Assembly: GCA_015061005.1 (NCBI GenBank)
Contig: SUXJ01000008.1
Coordinates: 47,915 to 111,914 of the forward strand
Length of the DNA: 64,000 nucleotides
Direction: 5' to 3'
Source of the DNA: Bacteroidales bacterium
GTDB lineage: Bacteria; Bacteroidota; Bacteroidia; Bacteroidales; Muribaculaceae
Below are positions 17,901 to 25,552 of this stretch, piece after piece. Every line of letters starts with the position of its first letter. The stretch's first letter is position 1. The translations under genes were made by a program, and so were the position numbers. The notes under the pieces were generated by a model, which was given only the letters and a program-made list of their open reading frames with translations, was not told the origin of the DNA and ran no database searches.

Positions 17901-19700
17901 GAAAGTGACTACGTTGTGGGTCACGATCAAGAGCTCGTGCCGCGTCCCGAAGTGATTTTGCACTTGGACTATCAGCAAAAAGGCATCGGTAACGGCTCGT
18001 GTGGTTCTACCGTTTGGGCCCGTTATTTAATACCCACCGGTGTGGACTTAACTCATACTTTGCGCTTCACTCCTCTTTTGAGCAAGGGCGCGGGTTATGT
18101 TGTGCCAACAGGCACCAAAGGCGCTTATTTGAAGGAACTTGCTGTCAATGACGTAAAAGTATTCGCTGCTGCCGAGGCTCCCGATGAATTATATAATGTT
18201 ATTGAGTCCATTGTGAAGGCCGAAGTCGGCGCCACTATCAATGTCGGTGCTACAACTTCGACTAATGCCAAAGTAGGCGTTTGGGTGGATTTTGACAATG
18301 ATTTCACTTTTGCGGATAGCGAGAAGTTTACTGCCCTGACTTATACTCTGCCGGATGATATTCGTAAGGGTGATTATCGCATGCGTATCGTTGTTGATGC
18401 AGCGGCTGAGCCTAAAGCAAATGGTCCTGTCAGCTCAGGTACGGTATATGACGCAACCCTACGCATCGGTTCAGCCTCTACAACTGACATTGCTAAGTAT
18501 GCTATCCCCGACGGCACTATGCACCCCGAAGGTTTGACCTATGTTAAATCAATTGAGTCCACCGGTGCACTCACCGATATTAATTGGGTCTCAGAGTCTG
18601 CTCCTCAAAGTGTTTATACTCTTCTTCCCGACGTGATTGAAACCAAACCCGGTCAGAGTTTCACCGTTAAGTTTATCGCTAATGAAGCGGGTCCGCGCAG
18701 TGAGTCACAGATTTATCAAGACTTGCGCTACACTTATGCCGGAGTATTTGTTGACTATGAAAACAGTTCATTCTTTCAACAGTTGTCAACTTACGGTTCG
18801 GTGATCGAAGGCCCCAGCATTGTCGCGAACTATGATGACGTTATGGTTATCAATCAGCCCATACTTATCCCGACAAATGCTCCGACAGGACCTGCTCGAA
18901 TCCGCATAGTGTATCAGAATGCTTGGCAGCCGCAAACGTTCTTCGGCCCTTATGCTCAAGATATACACGAGGGCGTGGCCTATGACATTATTCTCAATAT
19001 CGTAAATGAAGATGATGAAGAATTAGGCTTTACCACTCTTCCCGAGTTTGAATTTTACGGTAAACCCGCAGGTTCGATGCACGCTGACGGTAAAGCCTGG
19101 ATCAAGTCAGTGAAAACTACCGGTGCGGAGGGCGATATCGACGTTGAATGGACTTCAACTCCCGATTTTTACACCAAGGTGCCTGAAACTCTGACAGTCG
19201 TTGTCGGTACGGATTTCAACCTTAATGTCAAAGCCAATCAAGCCGGACCCGCTACTGATGGTGTCGTTTATCAAGACTTGCGCTATAACCACGCAACTTT
19301 CTTTGTTGATTGGTATCAGAGCGGATCAATGCAAACTCTGAAATCATTCGGTGAAACATATCCTCAAGATAATATTTTGGCGAATTATCACGCGGTTATG
19401 GACATAAACTTGCCGGTTGAAGTGCCTGCTGATGCAGCTCTCGGCGATGCACTCATTCGAGTGATTTATCAGAATGCGTGGGTTGAATATCCTGCGTATA
19501 ATGCCCACAATGTTCAAGATGGTTGCGCCTTGGATATACCTGTGTTGGTTATGGGAGAACAAGACGGCATCAACGAAGTCAATGCAGCGGAAGACTCGGC
19601 TCGCGAAGGCATATATGATCTTCAAGGGCGTCGCTTGTCATCGAAGACGTTGCGCCCCGGTGTCTATATCATTAACGGCGTAAAAACATTGATTCGATAA
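14934..19700 (+). CDS. Secreted GH2 beta-galactosidase with duplicated C-terminal domain
   Basis: A 1588-residue exported glycoside hydrolase of family 2. Residues 1-19 form a signal peptide. The sugar-binding and Ig-like domains follow (~60-385), then the catalytic barrel beginning GKKVFFKGVNRQDTHP. The acid/base is E495 (SMGNESKNG) and the nucleophile E557 (FFCEFAHAMG). A beta-galactosidase small-chain domain (~770-1060) follows; this five-domain LacZ-like layout points to beta-galactosidase. Residues ~1188-1350 and ~1371-1530 are two copies of one domain (both contain VYQDLRY or IYQDLRY and RVIYQNAW-like motifs) of unknown function. The tail EGIYDLQGRRL...GVYIINGVK is a Por-like tail. It is about 500 residues longer than E. 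coli LacZ, due to the C-terminal additions. Probably active on host or diet glycans. Confidence 0.92.
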   Translation: MNKIVFASLLLMPLSAFGADRVTEPQDSWRQDQTVFAVNKENAHATYVPYKTISELTADTEYFRTPWVEPKSSLRKSLNGRWKFNYAPTPEESPADFYRLDYNSSNWATIPVPSCWQMQGYDTPMYVNVDYPFDASQCPRIVRRADNDGYDTNPTGSYLTTFTVPNDWNGMQLFLNFEGIYSGAYVWVNGQFVGYTQAANTDHEFDITDFAKVGENSLAVKVIKWTDGSYIEDQDMFRYGGIFRDVTLTAVPQTFIRDHYISCLPTKASKYTAGTLKLKMEVENRSDAAFTGTAKAYLVAPDGKTRVATLAEEAVSLSAGRKTTISSQTSLTDLSPWTAETPNLYTVVFSLEDGNGNETEAFATKYGFRRIEQQGTFIYINGKKVFFKGVNRQDTHPILGRTQDLETLMKDVLLYKQFNINTVRTSHCPQAPKMMALYDHFGIYVMDEADLEAHAMEGRLSSNASWSPAFVDRQVRMVLRDRNHPSVIFWSMGNESKNGTNFRDCRNAIDALDDRMVHYEGQEDYSYSDFTSKMYPYERDVISADMSGDTRPHFFCEFAHAMGQSLGNYQDYWDYIENSRRIIGGCIWDWADQAIYDPKEILAGTYKEGDYRTGYDYPGPHQGNFMSNGVVGPERKVTQKLVEVKKVHQWIKMSNFSADTKKLTVNNTYDFIDLSDFYVAWSISADGVETETGTITDFNVGSEESKELAIPYKTNITKDTEYLLTVRFLLREDCDWADAGHCVAEEQFAVNERPALARINYKQMPANLQTRGNGPVEISGEGFKYVFDGSGNLISMNFGGHDYIYNNQGLKFDSFRWIENDAPYSGIPPTTMTGHSVGGKELYCNFMDGDATGAKAVRLTATFENPGVVSYTNVYVIYANGTMDVTTTYNNKLSDIQRLGQSISLNPALENLEYFARGPLSNYSDRKTASFAAVYNSTVTDQHEHFVRPQSMSNHEELRYLKLTSPEDPSYGLLIEADGQASFSALHFIESDYVVGHDQELVPRPEVILHLDYQQKGIGNGSCGSTVWARYLIPTGVDLTHTLRFTPLLSKGAGYVVPTGTKGAYLKELAVNDVKVFAAAEAPDELYNVIESIVKAEVGATINVGATTSTNAKVGVWVDFDNDFTFADSEKFTALTYTLPDDIRKGDYRMRIVVDAAAEPKANGPVSSGTVYDATLRIGSASTTDIAKYAIPDGTMHPEGLTYVKSIESTGALTDINWVSESAPQSVYTLLPDVIETKPGQSFTVKFIANEAGPRSESQIYQDLRYTYAGVFVDYENSSFFQQLSTYGSVIEGPSIVANYDDVMVINQPILIPTNAPTGPARIRIVYQNAWQPQTFFGPYAQDIHEGVAYDIILNIVNEDDEELGFTTLPEFEFYGKPAGSMHADGKAWIKSVKTTGAEGDIDVEWTSTPDFYTKVPETLTVVVGTDFNLNVKANQAGPATDGVVYQDLRYNHATFFVDWYQSGSMQTLKSFGETYPQDNILANYHAVMDINLPVEVPADAALGDALIRVIYQNAWVEYPAYNAHNVQDGCALDIPVLVMGEQDGINEVNAAEDSAREGIYDLQGRRLSSKTLRPGVYIINGVKTLIR

Positions 19701-19719
19701 CTCGAAAATTTACTGTATC

Positions 19720-19750
19720 GGGGCGATCGACAAAGTCGGTCGCCCCTCTT
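19720..19750 (+). terminator. Intrinsic terminator after the beta-galactosidase gene
   Basis: A 12-bp stem with one wobble: GGGGCGATCGAC (19720-19731), loop AAA, GTCGGTCGCCCC (19735-19746), then tcttt. Confidence 0.85.
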
Positions 19751-19782
19751 TCACAAAAATATTTACCGATAACTTTTAATTG

Positions 19783-21519
19783 ATGCAAACATTTCAAGAC
19801 CTTGGAGTTAGTCAGCCTCTGCTGCGAGCCATTTCCGACCTCGGCTTTGAGTATCCCATGCCCGTACAGGAAAAAGTAATACCTCATTTGCTTACAAAAG
19901 ATAATGACGTTATTGCCCTTGCTCAAACCGGAACGGGAAAAACGGCGGCCTTCGGTCTCCCTTTATTGCAGCGCATAAAATCCGATGAAGTCAGTCCGCA
20001 GGCTCTTATTATTGCGCCAACGCGCGAATTGTGCTTGCAGATTGCTTCCGACTTGGCTGATTATTCGAAATATATTGATAATCTAAAGGTTTTACCGGTC
20101 TATGGCGGGTCTTCAATTATGAGTCAGATACGAACCCTTAGGCGCGGCGTTCAAATTATTGTTGCCACTCCCGGACGTCTGATAGACATCATTGAACGCA
20201 AGGAAGTGGACCTTGGAGGAGTCCATACCGTGGTCTTAGATGAGGCTGACGAGATGCTCAACATGGGCTTTCTTGATTCTATTGATGCAATATTGGCTCA
20301 CGTGCCTGCTGAACGAAAAATGCTGATGTTCTCGGCAACAATGCCAAAAGAAATTGCCGACATTGCAAAGAAGTATATGCACTCACCCGAAGAGTTTGTT
20401 ATAGGTACTCGAAATTCAGGAGCCGAGAACGTGCGCCATATTTTCTATATGGTAAAATCCTCCGATAAATATCTCACCCTTAAGCGCATCGCTGATAACA
20501 CTCCGGGAATATATGGCATTATATTCTGTCGCACTCGAAAAGAAACTCAAGAAATTGCCGATGCACTGATTCAAGACGGCTACAATGCCGATTCTCTTCA
20601 TGGCGACCTCTCGCAGCAGCAGCGTGACATCGTGATGAAGAAATTCCGCGACCGTGTGTTGTCGATTCTCGTAGCCACCGATGTTGCGGCTCGCGGTCTT
20701 GACGTAGATAACGTGTCGCACGTAATCAACTACGGTTTGCCCGATGATCCTGCCGTATATACTCATCGTTCAGGGCGAACCGGCAGAGCAGGAAAGACGG
20801 GGGTGTCAATCGCGATTATGCACAGTCGCGAACGCGGCAAAATGCGTGACATTGAACGCATAATCGGCAAGACATTCGAACATCGCGAGGTGCCAACTCC
20901 GGACCATATCATCGAAAAACAAATCTACAACCTTGCCGACCGCTTGGAGCGAGTGGAAGTCAATGAAGATGCAATCGGCAAATATTTCCATGGCGTTGAG
21001 CGCAAACTCCAATGGCTCGATGGCTCCGATCTTTTGAAGCGATTGCTCTCTTTGGAATTCAATCGCTTGCTCGACTACTATAAAGATGCTCCGATAATTG
21101 AAAATATCCCCTTGGAGAAACCCAAGAAAGATAAACGGGAAAAAAACAAAGTTCCGACCGAACAAGAGAAGGATCGCCGCACCGCCCCCGGAGGTATGGC
21201 TCGAGTCTATGTCAGTGCCGGCAAACGCGACGGTTTCTATGCCGGAAACCTCATTGATATGCTCAATCACCTTGTTGTTGGAAAACGAGTTGACGTAGGG
21301 CGCATTGACTTGATGCCCGGCTATGCACTCTTTGACGTAAAGAAAGGAGATGCCGGTAGGGTAGTGGCGGCGCTCAATGGCTCGGAATTCTTCGGGAAAC
21401 GACTCCATTGTGAAAAAGCAGATCCGAACCGCGATTACTCTCGTCTCACCGCAGAGAAAAAGAAACACTCCAAATCGGCAGAAGAACCCCCATTCAAAAA
21501 ATTCCGCAAACGCCGCTAA
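19783..21519 (+). CDS. DEAD-box ATP-dependent RNA helicase
   Basis: A 578-residue cytosolic RNA helicase. All core motifs are seen in order: Q motif (FEYPMPVQ), motif I AQTGTGKT (~46), PTREL (~80), ATPGR (~128), DEAD (~152), SAT (~185), HGDLSQQQRD, VATDVAARGLDV and HRSGRTGRAG (~330). The C-terminal ~460-540 (GGMARVYVSAGKRDGFYAGNL) resembles a DbpA-type RNA-binding domain, so it is closer to DeaD/CsdA or DbpA than to RhlE. The lysine-rich tail also suggests RNA binding, for example in ribosome assembly or cold adaptation. The ATG at 19783 is preferred to a TTG one codon earlier. A TAACTTTT box at 19770-19777 is a weak -7 candidate. Confidence 0.92.
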   Translation: MQTFQDLGVSQPLLRAISDLGFEYPMPVQEKVIPHLLTKDNDVIALAQTGTGKTAAFGLPLLQRIKSDEVSPQALIIAPTRELCLQIASDLADYSKYIDNLKVLPVYGGSSIMSQIRTLRRGVQIIVATPGRLIDIIERKEVDLGGVHTVVLDEADEMLNMGFLDSIDAILAHVPAERKMLMFSATMPKEIADIAKKYMHSPEEFVIGTRNSGAENVRHIFYMVKSSDKYLTLKRIADNTPGIYGIIFCRTRKETQEIADALIQDGYNADSLHGDLSQQQRDIVMKKFRDRVLSILVATDVAARGLDVDNVSHVINYGLPDDPAVYTHRSGRTGRAGKTGVSIAIMHSRERGKMRDIERIIGKTFEHREVPTPDHIIEKQIYNLADRLERVEVNEDAIGKYFHGVERKLQWLDGSDLLKRLLSLEFNRLLDYYKDAPIIENIPLEKPKKDKREKNKVPTEQEKDRRTAPGGMARVYVSAGKRDGFYAGNLIDMLNHLVVGKRVDVGRIDLMPGYALFDVKKGDAGRVVAALNGSEFFGKRLHCEKADPNRDYSRLTAEKKKHSKSAEEPPFKKFRKRR

Positions 21520-21531
21520 ACGTCTGAAATA

Positions 21532-21573
21532 AAAGAGCCGCGAAGTTTATCCCATTCGCGGCTCTTTTTCTTT
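21532..21573. terminator. Bidirectional terminator between convergent genes
   Basis: AAAGAGCCGCGAA against TTCGCGGCTCTTT, with Ts on both sides. It serves the helicase gene on the plus strand and the outer-membrane protein gene on the minus strand. Confidence 0.88.
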
Positions 21574-21649
21574 TATCTTTATTATTTTGTTGAACAATTG
21601 TACCGTTTGAATCGTAAAGATTTTCTTAATATAATTGAGAACGTAGAAG

Positions 21650-22657
21650 TTATAGAAGATTTACGTTTTTTGTTTCCCATTCAGATTGTGGAATTGTGAT
21701 GCCTGCCTTTTGGGCTTTGCTTCTCCAACTGCGCATTTCTTGTTGTGCTTCTCGTAAAAGCTTTTTATTTTTGTTGTATGTTGATGCAGAAACCGAGTGT
21801 CCGGATAGGCTATTGTATGCGGATTTGGCACGTGATTCCCATTTGTAATACATGGTCTTTGCATTTTCTCCACTTGTATTTGAAGATGTGCTGCTTGAAG
21901 ATGAGCCGCTATAACTGGACGTGGTGCCTTGGTAAGTACTAATTGCACTTGACGTTGCCGAGAGAACCGAGCCTGCTATTTCCAGTCCTGTCAAGATGTT
22001 GTCCCAATTTGGTTTACGCCCACCGAAATTTACGCCTATTGTTACGGCAAATTGACCGCCCAAATGACTATTGCTACCATTATAGAAAACCGGGTTTTCG
22101 TAATGTAGGCTGACGCTAAATGCTCTGTGTTTATATGTGATAACAGGACTTATGCCAACAAATATGTGGTTTGTCCATGTACCGAGAGATATGGCGGCAT
22201 AAGGACCTACGCAAAAGTCGAAAGAGTTCTTATTGTTGAGAGTAAGGTGATAGCCAAACCTCAATGGAATTGACGCAAAATGCCTATTGCCCGATTCTTG
22301 GAGTTCCCATAGTATTCCATTATCAGGATCTCCAACGTAGGAACCATCATATTTATAGCGTTCAAAATCGGCATAAGGAGCAAATCGGTAATTGAGTCCG
22401 GTTTCAATAATGAATTTGTCCTTAATGATAAATTGAATATCCATACCCGCCCATATATTGAAGGTTTTGCGTTGTTTTTTGAACTCTGATACTCCTTTGT
22501 CATTTTCATAATACAATTCATCAGAGTCTTCCCATGCATCTAACGCGTCAAATCCTTTGGCGTACATACCGCCAACGTAGAAGCGCCAGTTAGTACGTGC
22601 TTGAGCGATACCGGTAAATGCCAAGCAGCATAAAATAATTGCAATAAACTTTTTCAT
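21650..22657 (-). CDS. Outer-membrane beta-barrel protein, function unknown
   Basis: A 335-residue exported protein with a signal peptide (MKKFIAIILCCLAFTGIAQA). Residues ~20-215 show alternating aromatic beta-strands (FIIETGLNYRFAPY, HFASIPLRFGYHLTL, FAVTIGVNFGG) typical of a small barrel of the OMP_b-brl/PorT-like type. Residues ~225-270 form a serine/threonine-rich linker, and the last ~60 residues form a basic, helical tail (ESRAKSAYNSLSG...) which is unusual for a barrel. The ATG at 22657 gives the signal peptide; an upstream in-frame start at 22684 does not. No promoter is seen in the 50 bp between the hairpin at 22715-22806 and this start, so it may be expressed by read-through from the upstream RNA. 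Confidence 0.75.
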   Translation of the reverse strand: MKKFIAIILCCLAFTGIAQARTNWRFYVGGMYAKGFDALDAWEDSDELYYENDKGVSEFKKQRKTFNIWAGMDIQFIIKDKFIIETGLNYRFAPYADFERYKYDGSYVGDPDNGILWELQESGNRHFASIPLRFGYHLTLNNKNSFDFCVGPYAAISLGTWTNHIFVGISPVITYKHRAFSVSLHYENPVFYNGSNSHLGGQFAVTIGVNFGGRKPNWDNILTGLEIAGSVLSATSSAISTYQGTTSSYSGSSSSSTSSNTSGENAKTMYYKWESRAKSAYNSLSGHSVSASTYNKNKKLLREAQQEMRSWRSKAQKAGITIPQSEWETKNVNLL

Positions 22658-22707
22658 TGTTGTAATAGGTGCCTTCGGGCTCACTCGTCAGCGTAAAGTG
22701 ATGAAAC

Positions 22708-23026
22708 AAAAAAAGCGTGAGAGCCATACTTTTTGCTCGTTCTGCGCATAGAGGCCCTGGAACTGCCCATCGTAACTGAACGAGCAAACATGCAGAGACC
22801 TCACGCAGAATATGAACACGCACAGATGCAAAACGCTCACGCGTGTTGGCATCTCTGAGATTATTTCACATCCACTGTGGCATCTACTGTTTGCTGATTC
22901 TCGGCTACGATTGAAATTTTCCAGGTTCCTATGCGCCAAGAAAGAGCGTTGAGTAAACGCTTTTCGATTATGTCTGCCGACCCGCCCGCATAACCCGTGA
23001 TTTGGTCTCTGCGTTCTGATCTGCAA
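22708..23026 (-). ncRNA. Structured ~320-nt RNA or long 5' leader, family not recognised
   Basis: A transcript is predicted from a perfect promoter (23030-23061) to a strong terminator. The end is a large two-part hairpin: GCGTGAG/CTCACGC (22715-22721 with 22800-22806) outside and a 10-bp stem (22733-22742 with 22778-22787) inside, separated by an asymmetric bubble and followed on the minus strand by seven Ts (22708-22714). Just upstream, 22815-22821 pairs with 22841-22847 and 22824-22829 pairs with 22849-22854 in interleaved order, an H-type pseudoknot. No ATG-initiated frame of good quality fits. It is not a recognisable tmRNA, RNase P RNA or SRP RNA. The stem-bubble-stem shape recalls 6S RNA, but that is a guess. 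It could also be an attenuated leader of the barrel-protein gene 50 bp downstream. A ~52-codon frame without a usual start lies in the 5' half. Confidence 0.55.
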
Positions 23027-23029
23027 ATG

Positions 23030-23061
23030 CAAAGTTAGAGCTTTTTAACGGATTTTCCAAA
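23030..23061 (-). promoter_or_regulatory. Promoter of the structured RNA
   Basis: Minus strand TTTG (23061-23058), a 20-bp spacer, TAACTTTG (23037-23030): a perfect consensus match. It is insulated from rprY by the terminator at 23083-23117. Confidence 0.75.
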
Positions 23062-23082
23062 AAATGTAAATATTAAGCAATA

Positions 23083-23117
23083 AAAACAACGACCGCATGA
23101 GGGGCGGTCGTTGTTTT
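23083..23117. terminator. Terminator after rprY
   Basis: A 13-bp stem, AAACAACGACCGC (23084-23096) against GCGGTCGTTGTTT (23104-23116), with T-rich flanks on the minus strand. Confidence 0.88.
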
Positions 23118-23138
23118 GTGTAGTATGTTGGTGACGGA

Positions 23139-23834
23139 TTATTCCATGGGGGCGATTAGTTTGTAGCCTTTGCCGTGGATATTGATGATTTCGATTTGGG
23201 GATCATCTTTGAGGTGTTTGCGCAGCTTGGTGATATATACGTCCATTGAGCGAGCGTTGAAGTAGTTATCGTCAATCCAGATGGTTTTCAGAGCATAGTT
23301 GCGCTCAAGGATTTCGTTTGCGTGGCTGCAAAGCAGGCTGAGCAGTTCGCTTTCTTTGGTGGTCAGCTTGGTGGACTTATCTCCGATGAGCAGAGTTTGC
23401 TTTTGAGTGTCGAACGTGAACTGACCGAGGCGATACATAGTAACGTCTTTTTCGCGCTTGCCCTTTACGCGGCGGAGGATTGCTTCAATACGAAATACCA
23501 ATTCTTCCATAGAGAAAGGTTTGGTGATATAGTCGTCAGCGCCGATTTTGAATCCTGAGAAAATATCTTCTTTGAGGGCACGGGCTGACAGGAAGATGAT
23601 GGGTACTTCGGTGTTTACGTTGCGGATTTCTTGTGCTACTTGGAAACCATCTTTTTCCGGCATCATTACGTCGAGCACGCACAAGTCATAGTTCCCTTTG
23701 ATGAACGCACGATAACCGGCGTCGCCATCGGGGAACAAATCGGCTGAGAAGCCTTTGGCTTGAAGATATTCACGGAGAAGCATTCCGAGGTTTTCGTCAT
23801 CTTCACAAAGCAGAATTTTGGTCTTTTCTTCCAT
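23139..23834 (-). CDS. rprY: OmpR-family response regulator, RprY-like
   Basis: A 231-residue DNA-binding response regulator. The receiver domain (~1-122) has the acidic pair (CEDDEN), phospho-acceptor D in LCVLDVMMPEKDG (~56) and the K in DYITKPFS (~106). The winged-helix domain (~135-228) has ARSMDVYITKLRKHL, typical of the OmpR group. Sequence and pairing resemble RprY of Bacteroides fragilis, which works with the sensor RprX. It lies 21 bp after rprX in the same operon. Targets cannot be read from this window. Confidence 0.88.
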   Translation of the reverse strand: MEEKTKILLCEDDENLGMLLREYLQAKGFSADLFPDGDAGYRAFIKGNYDLCVLDVMMPEKDGFQVAQEIRNVNTEVPIIFLSARALKEDIFSGFKIGADDYITKPFSMEELVFRIEAILRRVKGKREKDVTMYRLGQFTFDTQKQTLLIGDKSTKLTTKESELLSLLCSHANEILERNYALKTIWIDDNYFNARSMDVYITKLRKHLKDDPQIEIINIHGKGYKLIAPME

Positions 23835-23855
23835 AATATTAAGGGGTTTAAATGA

Positions 23856-25337
23856 TTAGTCTTCAGTGTCGTTTATGCTTATTAGCGGCAAGGTGATATG
23901 AAATGTGGTTCCTTTGCCGAATTCTGATTCAACGGTGATTTCTCCTTTAAATTCCGTGACCATTTTTTTTACGTATGCCAAACCCAATCCAAAGCCTTTG
24001 ACGTTGTGAACGTTTCCTGTATTGACACGGTAGAATTTGTCAAACAGTTTGCTGAGGTGTTCTTTTTTGATGCCGATGCCTGTGTCGGAAATCGTGATGC
24101 GCAATTTCTTGGCGGTCGGGTTACACGTTGAGATCTTTAGCATCATGGGAGCCTCTTTTTGGCGATATTTTACAGCGTTGTCAAGCAGGTTGAATACAAC
24201 GTTTGTGAAGTGCATTTCATCGACTTGGACCACTGCACTCTTGGCCTTGAGATTAGTGGAAATCTTTCCGCCGTATTTTTCAACTTTGAGCTTGAATGTG
24301 TTGCAAATGCTTGATATCGAAACGTGAGCATCAACGTCTGTGAGGTTAAGCGCCGCCTTTTTTTGATAGTAAAGCGACATTTGCAGTACGGTTTCAACTA
24401 AGAATCGGAGCCGTTTTGTGTCGTCGATAATCACCCCGGTGACGTGCTTCATCATGTTGTCACTTTTGCGAACGGCAGGGTCTGCCAACATTTGTCCGGC
24501 TAATGAGATTGAACTGATAGGAGTTTTCAGTTCATGGGTCATGTTGTTGATGAAGTCGGTTTTAATTTCGTTTAATTTCTTTTGTTTAAACGCTGTGATT
24601 ACCACGTAGATGAAGATTAGCAGCATAATTACCGTTACGATCATCGACGGAATGATGTAGCGCACGGACGATTTAATATAGGCTCGTTTCGTCGGGAAAT
24701 ATACGTTTAGCGTAGTTTGGTTATTAGCCGGATCGCTGGGAAAGAGTACTTGGCTATAAACGCCGTGGGTGGCTTTCAGCGAGTTTGCCGATGCGAGAGG
24801 GTAGCCATCGGTTCTGTAGATGATAGATTGAAACCGATTTGTCAGTGCATATTCAAAAGGAATCGTTATACCATTATTTTCAAGAGCTGTATGCAGCATG
24901 GCTTTAACTTTAACCGAATCAGCTCGTTGAGTAATCGGGCGAGAGCTGGCTTGACTGAGAATATTGACGATTACGGCATCGATTAAGTCCTTTTGATGAA
25001 GAATCTGATCACGCAGGCTCACACTTTCTTCTTGTGCGGCATGTCTGGCCTGATCGGTGGAACTTAGTTGTGTGGTATTCGTTGATATTCGTGCATTGGC
25101 AGCTTCGTTTTGTTGTGCGTCTTTAATAATGTCGGTCATGTTTTTTTCCAAAAAGTGTTGAGCTTCTTCTTGCTCTAATTGATTGGAAACGACATATAAT
25201 GAGCGCATCACGTTTTCATTAAATTGATCATCACGCATACGTACCATATTGCTCATATATAGGAATTGGACATATATAAGAGCAGCAAATGTGCCTGACA
25301 TTAGTATGGTGAGTATCCAGATTGTTGATTTTTTCAT
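23856..25337 (-). CDS. rprX: Sensor histidine kinase, RprX-like
   Basis: A 493-residue membrane kinase. A first membrane helix lies at about residues 5-28 and a second at ~232-254 (MIVTVIMLLIFIYVVITAF), enclosing a ~200-residue periplasmic sensor part with a coiled, Gln-rich start and no recognised sensor fold. The HisKA phospho-site is in NNMTHELKTPISS (~275). ATP-binding boxes follow: NLLDNAVKYR (N), DTGIGIKKEHL (G1), FGLGLAYVKK (G2). I chose the ATG at 25337 (MKKSTIW) over a TTG three codons earlier. It is the first gene of the rprXY operon, with a promoter at 25411-25441. Confidence 0.9.
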   Translation of the reverse strand: MKKSTIWILTILMSGTFAALIYVQFLYMSNMVRMRDDQFNENVMRSLYVVSNQLEQEEAQHFLEKNMTDIIKDAQQNEAANARISTNTTQLSSTDQARHAAQEESVSLRDQILHQKDLIDAVIVNILSQASSRPITQRADSVKVKAMLHTALENNGITIPFEYALTNRFQSIIYRTDGYPLASANSLKATHGVYSQVLFPSDPANNQTTLNVYFPTKRAYIKSSVRYIIPSMIVTVIMLLIFIYVVITAFKQKKLNEIKTDFINNMTHELKTPISSISLAGQMLADPAVRKSDNMMKHVTGVIIDDTKRLRFLVETVLQMSLYYQKKAALNLTDVDAHVSISSICNTFKLKVEKYGGKISTNLKAKSAVVQVDEMHFTNVVFNLLDNAVKYRQKEAPMMLKISTCNPTAKKLRITISDTGIGIKKEHLSKLFDKFYRVNTGNVHNVKGFGLGLAYVKKMVTEFKGEITVESEFGKGTTFHITLPLISINDTED

Positions 25338-25410
25338 CTGATGCAATGATGTTTACTATTTAACACTTTCCAATTAATAAATGTTTATTTTTGTATTTAA
25401 CATTTGAGTG

Positions 25411-25441
25411 CAAATTTAACTAAAAAAATCAAGAAAGCAAA
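25411..25441 (-). promoter_or_regulatory. Promoter of rprX-rprY
   Basis: Minus strand TTTG (25441-25438), a 19-bp spacer, TAAATTTG (25418-25411). The leader is about 70 nt. Confidence 0.65.
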
Positions 25442-25481
25442 TTTTGTATCGAAATTTAGCCATTTGTATTAAAAATTTCAG

Positions 25482-25489
25482 TAACTTTG
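25482..25489 (+). promoter_or_regulatory. -7 box of the arginine operon
   Basis: TAACTTTG about 64 bp before the first gene. No TTTG sits at 19-22 bp upstream, so the -33 part is missing or degenerate. The downstream leader (25494-25552) is very AT-rich; I see no clear ArgR box or riboswitch. Confidence 0.5.
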
Positions 25490-25552
25490 TTGTCAATTTT
25501 CAAATAGTATACAATATTTATATAAATTAACAATTGCTGTTTTTTTAGTGAA

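Noticed and set aside
22708..23026. tmRNA, RNase P RNA or SRP RNA
   Set aside because: No tRNA-like ends or ALAA-type tag, none of the conserved RNase P core segments, and no SRP GGAA tetraloop helix could be found.
22688..23032. A 114-codon TTG-started frame on the minus strand
   Set aside because: It runs through the pseudoknot and terminator stems, starts within the promoter region, and has Cys/Arg-rich composition unlike real neighbours.
25490..25552. ArgR operator or arginine riboswitch before the arginine operon
   Set aside because: The leader is AT-rich and could match loose operator patterns by chance; no clear palindrome or structured element.
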